This document shows positions 1 through 11,420 of a DNA stretch of 64,000 nt, piece after piece. The notes beneath the pieces were generated by a model that saw nothing but the letters and a program-made list of their open reading frames with translations, had not been told where the DNA came from and made no database searches. The translations under genes and the position numbers were made by a program. The stretch is taken from positions 181,474,001 to 181,538,000 of the forward strand of contig JBITNC010000001.1 in the NCBI GenBank assembly GCA_050084985.1. Reading direction: 5' to 3'. The stretch is from Nageia nagi (Eukaryota > Pinophyta). Positions within the stretch are counted from its first letter, which is position 1. Each line of letters starts with the position of its first letter.

Positions 1-172
1 GGGTTGTATGACCACTCGTTTTGCATCTACTCAAAAAGATCTATCCAATAATAGAGTTTTAAAGCTTGTTTGAGGCTTGTATCATTTTAATGTGATATAT
101 GTTAGAAAGATACTTATTTTATTTATTTATATGTTGTTAAAATAAATGTAGGGTTTATTTTGAGTGTCTACA
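1..172 (-). repeat. Partial LTR at the left window edge
   Basis: The segment ends with GTGTCTACA, the reverse complement of a TGTAGACAC LTR start. Its first 65 bases resemble the same part of element C's LTRs (about 26,626 and 43,560): ACCACTCGTTTTGCAT followed by ATCCAATAAT. It is therefore the U3 end of a minus-strand LTR. It is either the 3' LTR of element A, whose integrase end lies 280 bp away, or the tail of a neighbouring C-like element. The expected polypurine tract just inside it is badly degraded. Confidence 0.6.
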
Positions 173-454
173 TAAGGAAATCTCTTCATAAATGTGGCAT
201 TATTCAATGATAGTTGAGTAGTATGCTAGCATTAACTCTTGAAAAAGTTGAATTAAAGTTGAGCATTAATGATTACTTCCGTTTTGAAAATTATACAAAT
301 TGTTTTTTAATATTTATAATATACATTACTTTACAGGTAGTATAGTTTATGTCATCACTTAGTAATGTTTCAAATAGATCCCATTGATGGGAATAGGTAA
401 TTCCTAGGACTCAATAATATACTATAATTTGAATGCATTATTTTACATAGCTTG

Positions 455-1640
455 GGTGATGATGTAAGGCCCGCTCCAAAGAAAGTCAAATTTTTGGTGT
501 CTTCTAAGCTTTGCTCTTTCCTCATCCCATTTGAGGATAGTATCACCTAGTTCAAAATTTATATAGAAAGACTTTTTCTTATCAAACCACTTCTTAATGA
601 TGTGTTGGTGATGCTAGAATGACTCATTCTTTTTTTCGATCTTCCTCCAATTTCAAGAGCTAACTATATTTGAATTATAGTGGCTCAAAGTGATGGTATT
701 CCATTTCTTGTAGGATTTTCAAAGCTAGTAACTCCATGTGTATTAGTAATACAAGTTTCTTACCATATACCAATGCATATAGGGATGTCTTTATTATTGA
801 ATTTATACTAATTCTATCATCCCATAATGCAAAGTCTAATTTTATATGCCACTATCTAGGATTCCCTTCAATTTTTCTCTTGATGATTTGGGTTAGGATT
901 TTTTTAGTTGACTTAGCTAAGCTATTACCTTATGGGTAATAGTTTAAAGAGAATAACTAGTACACTCCATACTAAGCTATAAATCTTGATAAACTACCTC
1001 TAATAAATGTTAGGCCATTGTCTAACATAATAGTCTATGGGATTCCAAAGTGAGTGATTATCCTTTTAATCATTTCTATTACCACTTCTTGATCTACATT
1101 TTTGCATGGCATAGCCTTTGACCATCTAGTGAAGTAATCTATTGTAGTTAAATTAAATTTATGGCCTACTAAGGAATTTATATTTATAACACCAATGAAG
1201 TCCATACCCCATTGTTGAAAGGGTTTTTCAACTACCATAGGTTTGAGAGGCATTACAACTTATCTTCTCTTTCCCACAAATTTGTTGCACTTATCACACT
1301 CTCAGGAAATCTTGAATGAATCCTAAAATATAGTGGGCTAATAATATCTAGCCTATAATACCTTTGCTACTATAGTTGGTCCACTATAATGCCCACTAGA
1401 AAATCCATAATGAAATTCGTGCAATATTCTATGGGATTCATCTTGAGTCACACATCTAAGAAGAGTTTGATCAAAATTTTTTCTAAACAAATAATAATCT
1501 ATCATGATAAATTTAAGAGCATGCAACTTGAATCTCATTTTTAGAAATCTATCTAGAGCTTTAGAGCACCTTCCAATTTGTAAATAAACCATGATTTGTT
1601 TAATCCAATCTCTTTCTCAATTAAGTTATTATTTATCCTC
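455..1640 (-). pseudogene. Element A integrase
   Basis: Ty3/gypsy integrase remnant. From the N-terminus it shows an HHCC zinc module (a HEFHYGFSSGH stretch around 1,390-1,430, then a CDKC pair near 1,290). A catalytic core follows at 1,035-1,253 with WGMDFIGV and TIDYFTRWSKA, and a GPY-type C-terminal module near 480-540 (KFDFLWSGPYII). Several stops interrupt it, for example in ARYY*PTIF where Trp is expected. In the live family it inserts the cDNA into host DNA; this copy is not functional. Identification of the family is secure, the exact ends are not. Confidence 0.8.
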
Positions 1641-1739
1641 CATAAGAGTGATCATATGTGAAGCTTCAACTATATTTTCATAGAGATCCCTACCTTTGAT
1701 TATCTTGGTTGGTTTAATTTCTGTCATATTCCATTATTT

Positions 1740-2110
1740 TAGTGATCCAACCAACCTTTGCTTCACCTAAATTTTCTTGTATAATATAATATTTTACATC
1801 TAAATTCATAATATTTTCTATTATGGGAAACATAATGCTTGAATTTTTTAAGCCTCTTCATGATGGAAAACACTTGATTTTCAATAAATGACTACCTTTG
1901 CTAGTGTTGATGTAGTGTTTGAATAGAAAGGTAATCAGATGTTCTTCATTATTATCATCCTTTTATGCAATAATTGTAGTAATGATCCTATTTGCTCCAT
2001 ATGCATACATGATGAAATCTTTTGAGATATCAAGATTTTTAAGCATAGGAGCTTCTATTATAGCCCTTTTTATTTCTTTGAAGGCTAGTTTTGCTTCATA
2101 TAAGTAGGAA
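1740..2110 (-). pseudogene. Element A RNase H (native retroviral-type)
   Basis: Directly downstream of the RT thumb, the frame reads AFKEIKRAIIEAPML, then a stretch matching DFIMYAYGAN and NNEEHLITFLF. This is the usual plant Ty3/gypsy RNase H beginning (KAF-EIK-AI--AP-L followed by a strand-strand core). Stops and weak conservation show decay. Its presence after RT proves that the separate archaeal-type RNase H at 3,440-3,790 is an additional domain and not a displaced copy of this one. Confidence 0.65.
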
Positions 2111-2960
2111 ACTACAGCATACTTCTATAGCATTGAAGTGATTGGAGATAAAATATCTAAAAAATTATTAATAAATTTTCTAACAAAATTATTCAGACCA
2201 AGGAATGACTGTAAGGCCTTCTTATTAGAGGGGAGTGGTAATGCTTCTATAGCTTTTACTTTATCTAGATCAATTACTAGTCCCTCTTTTGAGACAATGT
2301 GGCCAAATAACTTTTCTTGGTAGACCATAAAAATTGACTTTTTTAGGTTAATTGAAATGCCAAAATTTCATGCATCTTTCAAAGACTAATTTTAGATATT
2401 CTAGGTAATCAATTCTACTTCTAAAGAAGATAATGATATCATCTAGATAGATAAGTATAATCTTATTTATTAACTCACCAAATGCATGATCCATGGCTCT
2501 TTGAAAAGTATCTCCTACATTAGAAATACCAAATGGCATCCTTTGAAAAGAAAATGTCCCCCATTTAGTTGTAAACGCTATTTTGAACTGATCTTCATCC
2601 TTCACCCAAATCTGATTAAATCTTGAGTAACCATCAATCATTGAAAAATAGCAAGCTTTAGCTATTGTATGTAGGATCTAGTCTATAGGAGGGAGAGGAT
2701 AATTATATTTAAGAGACACTTTATTCAAATTTCTAAAATCAAAATAGAGTCTAATTTATCCACTTTTCTTTTTAATACGAACTAGATTTACAACCTAAGA
2801 AAAATGCTTGATAGGATAAATAATTTTTTAATCAAGGAGCTTGATTAACTTTTATTTCATAGCTTCTTCTATCTTTGGGTTTACTAGTTTTTATTTTTGC
2901 CTTTATGGTTTAACCTCTTGTTCGAGCTCAATTATGTGTTGGATGACATCTTTATCATAT
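2111..2960 (-). pseudogene. Element A reverse transcriptase
   Basis: Fingers-palm motifs are clear: IRLYFDFRNLNKV and NYPLPPID near 2,680-2,760, then MIDGYSRFNQI, FTTKWGTFSFQRMPFGI and the catalytic box YLDD within 2,348-2,641. The thumb follows at 2,125-2,328 (FLGLNNFVRKFI). A linker with ISLECSNIEK precedes it at about 3,000-3,060, typical of the region just before RT in these elements. The YLDD box itself is intact, but stops and a frame change between 2,348 and 2,328 break the gene. Confidence 0.9.
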
Positions 2961-3439
2961 GTATTAAGATCATCATAAATCTAGATAATTACTTTATAAA
3001 ACTCATGATAAATCTGAGATATAGCAGCTTTTCTATATTAGAACACTCCAAACTAATTTTTATATACTTCTTGAGTTCTATGTCTAGCTCAACATAGTTC
3101 TCCTTGAGGATGATTGAAGACTTAGACTTTAGGACATCTTCTGAATCAAATAGTCTTTCAAAAGAGAGCAATCCTTTTGGTATAACATTATTTTTGAGTT
3201 GAATAACATCTAATTCTTGGAAACAATCAAACATTTCTTAAGTACCAAAAGTGTGATCCACTACTTCATCTATGAAAAAGTTTACAATATGCTCATCAAA
3301 TCCAAATACTTAGTATAAGTTTATAGCATCAGGTACTGAAGGCCTACACTAAACTTTGACTCCAAGATCTCCTCTTTTATAATGAGTAGGATTATAATGT
3401 ACCTCTCTTCCAATAAGTGCATCAGCTATTTGGTTGTGC

Positions 3440-3790
3440 CTTTTAGTAATAGATATAAAATTGATAGCTAAAAATGACTCCAGTAAATCCCATACTTTGT
3501 TCCTATAGTTCTTTAGACAATGATATTTTGCATTGATCTAATTTTTAACCTACTTGATGACCAATTTAGAATCACCATGGACAATCAAGCATCTAATGCC
3601 TATACTGATTGCTTTGGATAACCCTAAATAAAGGGTTTCATATTCAATAGCATTATTTATACAAGTCCATGAGAATCAAAATAAGAATCTTTTAGTAGTT
3701 CTCTTAGGAGATTTGAAGACCACTCCAGCTCCACATCCATGTCTACATTAGGAACCATCAAAATACATTGTCCATACCTCATGTTTTTTA
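3440..3790 (-). pseudogene. Element A archaeal-type RNase H (aRH), placed before RT
   Basis: The minus strand reads WTMYFDGS, GCGAGVVFKSP, INNAIEYETLYLGL and VHGDSKLVIK. These hold the first Asp, the Glu and the second Asp of an archaeal-type RNase HI, followed near 3,430 by an ADALI-like tail that would hold the last Asp. Known biology: Tat-lineage plant retrotransposons acquired such a second RNase H. In B and C it lies after the native RNase H. Here it lies between protease and RT, with a normal RNase H still present after RT. Stops (S*CRH, FLF*FSW) are CAG>TAG or CAA>TAA type. Confidence 0.75.
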
Positions 3791-4139
3791 TCATTTGTAA
3801 TCAAGATTGGATGGGATTTCTCATATATTTAATAATTTCCCATGCCAACATTTGTGATAGATTAATTCATATAATTTGCTAAAAGAACTTTAGTTATCAA
3901 TAGTGATTCCTTTAGTGTGTCACTTTCAAATACCTCCACTAGTTGTGGATCATTCATATAGTTTTATTCATTGATCCTCTTGAGATGGATAGTTTTGGTA
4001 CCTTCATTTATAATCTTTACTTCTTTATTTTGGAAAGAGAGTAGAAGATGACTATAGTCTAATGCTAGGTATCCCCCCAATTTAGCAGTAAATTCTCTAG
4101 AAAGACATATTATAAATAAAGGTGAAAGATCAACTACAA

Positions 4140-4400
4140 TAATTTCTTGTACAACATAAATTAGTGAAGGTATTAAAAGTTATTTAAACACCTTTAACAT
4201 TATGAACTATATCTACTAAGGAAGAATCTAATTATATGACACCATCAATACATCTTGTAATGTAAAACTTCATTTTATCTACAATAGCTTTAGGCATAAT
4301 AGTTATTGTAGCTCTAGTGTTAATTATACAGTTGTTCACTACCCAACCTTCTAATCTTAAGGATAAATAGAAAGGTGAGGGTCTTGTTATACCTATTAGA
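4140..4400 (-). pseudogene. Element A aspartic protease remnant
   Basis: Near 4,290-4,345 the minus strand reads CIINTRATITIMPKAIVDKM. This aligns with the D-T-G-A-x-x-x-(I/V)-(I/L)-P active-site pattern of Ty3/gypsy proteases, with the catalytic Asp replaced by Asn and the Gly by Arg. Both are G-to-A changes (C-to-T on the plus strand), so the enzyme is dead. Position between gag and aRH/RT supports the call. Ends are approximate. Confidence 0.6.
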
Positions 4401-4799
4401 GTTAGAGGGACAACTTTAGATATAGCATAAATAGGATTCTCTTTATTTTCCCTCTTTTTACTATTTCTTAACTTTAAAGCTTCTTACAAAAGATCTAATT
4501 GACTTGGTATCTTTAATGCATCAAACATAGTCATCCTAGAAGGAGTTTTCTTTAATTATTCTATAATATTATATGGAGCATATGGGATGGAATTATTTGG
4601 TTCCACTTGTTGATGTGTTTTAAAATGTTGATTAGCCTTTTCTTTATGCCAATAAATGATGAAAGGATATCTCAATGTATCAGGTCTTTCTTTCTTTGGG
4701 ACTTTTTTTCTAGTTACAATAGGGTTTGTTTCATTTGAGGCATTAGTATCTAAATTTAATAGAATAGTACCTAGATTAAATGGGTCTTGACAATATTAG

Positions 4800-6260
4800 T
4801 TATAATATTGAGCTAAGGGAGCCTTAGCTTTCTTAGGTTTAGGTTAGGCTTGAGTGGAAGCTCAATATTACTAAGTGTATTGAGGATACTATGGAGCTGC
4901 TAAAGAAGTTATTCTAGTTTGAATACAATTTGCTTATTCTTCACCATATCCTAAAACCCAAAAGTTCATCATTATGAGATCAATAGTAGGATCTGAAGTA
5001 GGTTATACCATTTGATTAGAATGTAAAGCCCAAATATTGATGCTGATACATCACACATGAATTTGGAAAATAAGGAGCTAAACATGGTGGATACCATTCT
5101 GTAATGCTCAAAGCAACACTATCTGTAGAACTAGTCATAACAACATTCTCAATTATTTTAGGAGGATTTAACTATTTTTGCTAGTTGACCTTGGGTTAGA
5201 TTCTTGGTTGATATTGATTTTCATATCTCCTATAATTAAAACCATGATTCTACCTTTCTTATAGAGTGAGCTTATTGGTTAGGTTCTTAATAGGTACCTC
5301 TAATTATCTTATTCTTTTCTCTTCTTGAGATTTAGGTTTAGTACCAGTACTTGTGGTTGCAAGAGTGGGTAATGCTAGTAGCTAATTTTGGAAAATAGGT
5401 TTGGGAGGAGGTGGTATATCCAGAACTCCAAGGTGACCTATTTATGGAGCCTAATTAGGAGATAAATTTGGAAATACGTGCATGATTATTCTAGGTTGCA
5501 TTTTACCAGAGGACACCAGGGTATGTTCTATAATTTTTGTTATCTAGTAGACATTTAGGAATGTATCTCCTAACATAATAATAATCATATTAGGGTTAGG
5601 AAGGAAAGATTTCCTATAATACATCAAATCTTGTGCATTTGTTGGTTTACTCCTTACTGGTATGAATTTTCATGTTCTTTCAAATCTGATATTGAAATCA
5701 TCAATAGATTCATGAAGATGTATTTTGATACATGCTATGAGGCTATGGAACATGCTATCATCACCATCTATAGAAAATATTTTAATTAAAGCCTAACATA
5801 ACCCTTTCCATGAATTATATATTGGGGGGTAAGAGTTTTGAACCACTTAGTTGCTTTACATTTAAAAGAGTGTGACAGTAACCTAGTCATCATGGTTTCA
5901 TCAATAATATCAAAGCTTGAAGCCAATAAAGATACATATTGATAATGTTCATATGGCATCTTTTTAGAGCTATCATACTTAGGCAAAAATTTTAAAGCTG
6001 CTTGAGGTGTAGGAGGTGAGTTAGTAGCTACAACCAAAGGATGACTATTATTCTAGATAAAAAAATCTACTTGTTGAGCCATACTTGGAGAATGTTTAGG
6101 AGATGAAGGATTTTTTGGGAAGAAGTCAAATGCAATTGATAGAGGAGTTTCCTTCAAAGGGACCAAAGGAGACACAAATTGAGAAATATTTTGCCTAGTC
6201 CTCTTATGAGGAACTAATAGCTCTTGATACCTAGGCTATCTAGGGGAATTTTTGGCTCTA
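4800..6260 (-). pseudogene. Element A gag remnant
   Basis: The open piece 5,786-6,037 contains KFLPKYDSSKKMPYEHY, SLLASSFDIIDE and SFKCKATKWFKTL. This is the hallmark gag fold of plant Ty3 elements (a hydrophobic F-G-slot, then a -G-A--W-- core). Upstream the frame is lost near 6,260. Downstream (4,800-5,500) is a proline- and glutamine-rich, stop-filled stretch expected between gag and protease. No zinc knuckle could be picked out. Confidence 0.6.
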
Positions 6261-6299
6261 CTAGTTAGTCTACATTCTAGAGGTGCTAAGGTTTAAATC

Positions 6300-7440
6300 A
6301 TTAATTGGTTGATAGTAGAATCACCAATAAGGTCAAAATAACCTTATAATCTTGAAGGATTTAATTGATAGCCCACCAGATGAGGTTATCATGCCTAACA
6401 ATGCCTACTAAATATGAAAAGCTTGCATCCCATCAAACATGCCAAAAATGAAATTGACTATTATTGATCGATATAGCATAACCTCAAAAGGTTTGGTTTA
6501 GTTGTGTTCTCCACTACCTGCAATGGTAGGTTTAGATCAAAAAGTGGTGGGGATGTACTTATTTTGTTTTTCTACTCAATCTCTGGTTTATAGGCTACTT
6601 CCTATCCATATTCAAGGTTAAAAGTGATAAGAAAGGAATAAAAACATAGAGTTATAGAATAGAGAAAAGAAATAAAAATAGCTAAAATAAGAAATTTACA
6701 ACCTAAGCATTGCAGCACAAGTAGCAATCCATATCCAAGACTAAGAATAACAAACTATCTCACACCTAGTGTCTCATAATCACAATACACAACCATAATT
6801 TGAAGAAAACATTTCACGCATAACACGTACAAAAGCAATAATAGCTACTTTGTTGCAAAAGGACTAAGCATTATCTGCTTGTATTATCATATGTGAATAG
6901 CTCTTATAGATTTGGGTAAATTTGTTAAAATATTTAACATTTCTAATTTTTAAAAGCTAACTATTTATACAACTTCCTCCCCTCCTTGGGTGGTTGGGTT
7001 TCATTAATATATATAATTGCTAGCATTGAATGAAACAACTAAAATAGCACTATTTACATAAATGCTACAACTGTGCTAGATTACATAATGAATAAGTCCT
7101 AATCAACATGAATATCTAGGAATTTGTAATTTTTAAATAGCCATATCCATAGAGCTACAATCCTTCTAACATATAGTTGACTGCTCTTTCTTCGACCTTG
7201 TAGTTGATTGAAGATAGCACTATAGCTGATTGAGTAATTATTTGATTGCACATTGATTGGTATGATTTGGTATTATACTTTGTTAGCTACTATCTACGTC
7301 TTTGTAATCTTTATGATCTCTACTATAGATGTCAATAATCAAAGTAATGGTGGTTGATAGACATCATGTTAACTTGGTTCAAGAATAACTACCACTATTA
7401 TGTGGAAATGAGTCAATTTTGACACATTAATAGGGCCATA
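6300..7440. other. No gene recognised
   Basis: AT-rich sequence, probably including the leader of element A (to about 6,750). No LTR partner for the segment at 1-172, no PBS and no coding frame could be recognised. Confidence 0.5.
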
Positions 7441-8030
7441 GGGATGAAACACTTAAGATGAAGTGGACTTGGGTGTTTCTTCTTATGCATTACTCTTACA
7501 CTTCCTTGGTAGGCTCTATGTTCTTCTTCTAAGCTCTATTGATGATTTGGTTCTTTTAGGACCTATTGATTTTAGCCAAAATTTATGACATCATCTCTCA
7601 GAATCAATGGGCTCTATTGATATTTTGGCTTCTCTAGGACTCACTAATTTTGATGAGAAAATGACTTCATTATTCAAACTCAATGGGCTTTATTGATATT
7701 CTTAAAAAATCTACACCCATCATTGCTTGCTCTAAAACCTACTGATTTTAGCCAAAAACTATGACATCATCTCTCAAAATTGATGGGCTTTATTGATATT
7801 TTGGCTTCTCTTGGACCAATTGATTTTGATCAAAAAGTTATGACATCATTGCTTGAAATCAATGGGCTCTATTGATATTCTTCAAAAATCTACACTTGCC
7901 ATTGCTTACTTTGGGACCCGTTGATTTCAACCAAAAAATGTGACATCATCTTTTAGAATCATTGGGCTCTATTGATATTCTTCAAAAATTTGGCTTTGAA
8001 TTTATGCAAGTCTTGTACACTTATGTCAAC
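7441..8030. repeat. Dimeric tandem repeat, about 177-bp higher-order unit
   Basis: Five subunits begin near 7,559, 7,637, 7,736, 7,812 and 7,914, each with a core like ATTGATTTT..TATGACATCATCTCT..AATGGGCTCTATTGATATT. Spacings alternate between about 78 and 100 bp, so two subunits form one larger unit. The phrases AAGTGGACTTGGGTG (7,461) and TGACATCATCTCTCAAAATTG also occur in element D's LTRs (44,361; 44,638; 48,983), so this is probably a diverged LTR of the D family. Confidence 0.65.
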
Positions 8031-8079
8031 AATTCCTAGAGACACTAAGGTAATAAATATAATTCCTAGATAGTCTTAT

Positions 8080-8420
8080 ATACATGACTTTTGGGTATCT
8101 TTCACAATTCTCTTGCATACCCTAAAGAAGATGACATAACTTCCAAGTACTCTTAACTCTCGAGCACTAAAGAATAAAAGAATGAAGAATGACATAACTC
8201 TTGGGTATTCTTATTCAAATAATTCTTGGGTACTAAAAAAATAATATGACTCCTAAGTACTATTGTATACATGACTCCTGATACTCTAAGAAAAGTAATG
8301 AGAAGAGGAGGGATTAATAAAAATGAAAGAATACAAAAATTTGTAACTCTTGGAGATTTTAAGAGAATAATATCCCTCTTGGTCACTCTTATATACATAA
8401 CTCTTGGGGAGTAAATAATA
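8080..8420. repeat. Degenerate short repeat (ACTCTTGGGTACT)
   Basis: Variants of CATGACTCCTGGGTACTCT recur at irregular 40-60 bp spacing through this stretch (for example near 8,090, 8,140, 8,200, 8,225, 8,260, 8,345 and 8,400). The copies are diverged. No coding content. Confidence 0.45.
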
Positions 8421-9370
8421 ATAGAATTACCCCAATTTAGAGTGTAATTCTAATAGAATACAGTAAAGTTTACAAATTTTCAACAAACACAAAGCACCTC
8501 AAGCCCTTTGATGTATAAGGGAAGCTTATCAAATAGGCCCTAATTGTTGTATTTTAGTAAATCATTAGCATAGAGGTCAAGAATCAAGATCATAGCTTTG
8601 TTTCTATTCTATTGAGCTAGCATCCATGCTAGTTTTTTATGAAATTATTCATTTTAGAACCTAAACTAGTTTTTTTAGGATATTTTAGACTAAATGAAAA
8701 TCACAAAAATCAATCTTCATATTTAGGTTAGATAAACCATATATTAGCTTCATATTTCAATCAGATAGTTATCAATTTTAGACCAATGATAATTATTTAG
8801 TTAGTTATGTAAATGATGCCTTGGGAAATCTTGTGTCATTATTAAACACAACACATAAGTCAAATCACTTAGTACAATCATACCTTAGTGCCAAAAAAAT
8901 TTCAATATTAGAATCAAAATGAGGCTTAGCACCTGTGCTACCTTTCATGCTTGTGCTAACATTAGCACCCATTCTAATATTTCTACAACAAATTAAAATG
9001 TTCATCATAGGTAAGTACAAGTATAATTTTCTACTTTATTAGCTTTAAATTCATGATCATAATTCACTCATATCATATTTCATTATTTTCTTAGCACATC
9101 ATGTCCATGTTGTGTGGATATTAAATAATTATTACTATTTTTTATCATTTGGTTGGGACTAAATCAACCATTTTCTTAGGTTATCTTGGTGATTAGGACT
9201 AAAATAATCATTGATATAATGATCATATTATCACTAGTACTATAATCATGTATGATTGTGAAATATTCAAACCAATCATCCCTTAATCACATCTAATAAT
9301 GAGGTATGTAACTTATGATGATGAATAACATATCACATAATATGGTTGACAAATATTCAAAATGACCATG
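8421..9370. other. No gene recognised
   Basis: AT-rich non-coding DNA; the only local structure is a short run of AGCACC/GTGCTA words near 8,928-8,975. Confidence 0.5.
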
Positions 9371-9640
9371 TCTTTGAGTTACCTTTTTTGGTTTGGTCTC
9401 AAATAACCTTCATATTTGACTCACCTTTGCTAGTTTGATCTCAATAAACCTTCATATTTGAGTCACCTTGGTTGGTTGGATCTCAACTAACTATCACCAT
9501 GTAGTTCTTAATGATTCATATGTTGGATCTAGGAATGGGGCATGTAGCTCATGACAAAATTAACATATATAATTCTAATTACATGTATTCCATCTAGGAA
9601 TGGGGCATGTACCCCATGTCAATGTGGATACACATTTATC
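9371..9640. repeat. Two small direct-repeat clusters
   Basis: Three copies of a 42-48 bp unit (GAGTCACCTTGGTTGGTTGG..CTCAA-TAACCTTCATATTT) lie at about 9,374-9,500. A second pair, each with CTAGGAATGGGGCATGTA followed by CTCATG or CCCATG, lies at about 9,528 and 9,592. Confidence 0.5.
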
Positions 9641-9925
9641 ATGATTTATTATGTATGCATATAAGAATGAAACATTGAGTATTTTCAAGATGGTGTATTT
9701 ATATTATATTAATTTCATCCTTGCTCCATTATTTCTATATCATTTGATGAAATTGTATGATGTTTTTCGTTACTATCACTATTATATCTTTTATGAATGT
9801 CATAGCCTGACTCCACCCTAGATTTCCCTTAGTATGTTTTGATTTGGTCTATTGTGAAATAAGACATTGAATATATGCTAATTTAATAAAATTCTTGATA
9901 TGCTTTTATTTATTTAGGTTATAAA

Positions 9926-10060
9926 ATCCTATATAAGGATAATGATTACTTATCCTACCCATATTCAAGAGCATCTCACCTTTCATTAAAAATTTGTACA
10001 ATTTTGGAGCCAAGTCCTTTGGCAATTGTAGGATTTAGTGAGGTTTTCCTCTTGTATTTA
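9926..10060 (+). promoter_or_regulatory. Possible LTR core promoter
   Basis: CCTATATAAGGATAATG near 9,930 is a good TATA box. It is followed by a stretch like a retroelement R/U5 start (GGAGCCAAGTCCTTTGGC at about 10,007). No matching LTR pair is visible, so this is only a suggestion that a plus-strand LTR lies here. Confidence 0.25.
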
Positions 10061-10349
10061 TTTGGTTCTCTATATTTTTATGAAAGCTTTATTATTTTAG
10101 CTATTTGATAAAATAGTAGTAATTGGTTTTATTTATCTACAAGTATTTTACCTTCTTATCTCAAAATATGATTGGTAGAAGGTTTTGCTTATTTTCATAA
10201 GTAGTTTTGAACTTTGTGTCCATCCTTTTGGAAGTTATATTTAAAATAAAAAGGGATTTTTTTATTTTAGGATGGATTATTTTCATAATTTTTGCATTTT
10301 TAAAATTTTTTTAAATATGAGTTTTTATTTAAAAATCTTTTAAAAGCTT

Positions 10350-10880
10350 AAGGGCCCTTGTGAGGCATGTGACCATAAGTCCCACGTACTCCCCTTATAG
10401 CCTCTTAGGCTCCTTTTTGTATGTTTGGGTGAGATGGGCATTAAATGCCCTCCACCCCATATGTTTAGTGGTTGGGGGTCTTGGTAGACCACTTGGGATT
10501 TTGGGGACTCCCAATCCTAGCATAGGGTCTTTCCCCCCCTTCCCACTCCAACTACCACCTATGAGGAGCCTAGGGTGATATGTGGGCTTTATAGCCCTAT
10601 GTATCCCCATCCCACTTTGGGAAACCACCCATTTTGGGTGAAGGAATGGATCATGTGAGGTTTATATCCCCCATGGCCTCCCAAACCACTTTGAGTGGAT
10701 AACATGGGGGCTTGGCCCTCCATGCCCCCCTTGTTGTTCATAGTGTGTGTGGTGGTGGACGATAGAATGAGTCATCCCCTTTGGGACTATGAACACCTAC
10801 CTATCCACCTTTATGCTTTCTATAGCTCCTCTCATTTTCTATGTAGACCCAAGGTTGGTAAGGTGTGCACAAAAGTTGAC
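10350..10880. other. GC-richer island without recognised gene
   Basis: Clearly less AT-rich than its surroundings, with runs such as GGGCCCTTGTGAGGC, CTCCACCCCATATG and CATGGGGGCTTGGCCC. Open frames exist on both strands only because stops are rarer in this composition. None resembles a known family. It may be retroelement leader or LTR sequence. Confidence 0.4.
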
Positions 10881-11034
10881 TCTCTTGTTCTATTTTGATT
10901 TTTGGGTTAGTTTTAGTGTTTGAGCTTTATTATCTAATTTTTAAAATAGGTTTGATAATTTCAAAAATTGGGGGTGGGAATTATTTTTAATTTTATGGTT
11001 TTGTTTGAAATTACATAGGAGTAATTTGAATGTC

Positions 11035-11420
11035 TATTATTATTTTAAAAATATAGTTATGATAATTTTAAAATAGAGTTCATTTATTTATCTTTAAATA
11101 GGGGTGTATTTTACAATATTATAGTAATTATTTTAGGATAGGTATTATATTCTAAAATAAAGTTTGTGTAAGTATTTAAAAATAGGGATGAATTTTAAAA
11201 TATTATTGTAATTATTTTAGGATATTGTATTATATTCTAAAATAGAGTTTGTTTATGTATTTTAAAATAGGGTTGTAACTATTTTAAAATAGAGTTGTAA
11301 CTATTGTAAAATATAGATGTTGATTTATCTTAAAATGGGAATTTAAGAAATAAAGTTGCTTATTTATTTTAAAATATGGGTTGATAGTTTAAAATAGAGT
11401 TATTAGAGTTGTTTAAATGT
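11035..11420. repeat. Degenerate TTTTAAAATAGGGTT repeat
   Basis: At least ten copies of a 13-16 bp word (TATTTTAAAATAGRGTTG and variants). A larger duplication of about 90 bp (around 11,085-11,175 and 11,180-11,255) shares ATTGTAATTATTTTAGGATA. Confidence 0.55.

Larger units (their letters stand above)
173..6300 (-). mobile_element. Element A: decayed Ty3/gypsy (Tat-like) internal region
   Basis: A minus-strand gag-pol remnant. Read from high to low coordinates it carries gag, protease, archaeal-type RNase H, reverse transcriptase, RNase H and integrase. Every domain is broken by in-frame stops and several frame changes, so the element is dead. The matching 5' LTR and primer binding site were not found to the right of 6,300, so the element seems truncated or overwritten there. 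The aRH copy places it near the Tat lineage, but aRH sits before RT instead of between RNase H and integrase as in elements B and C, so A is a separate sublineage. Confidence 0.8.

Noticed and set aside
10360-10898. Several ORFs of 65-77 codons on both strands in the GC-richer island
   Set aside because: Overlapping frames open on both strands at once, with no recognisable motif. They follow from base composition.
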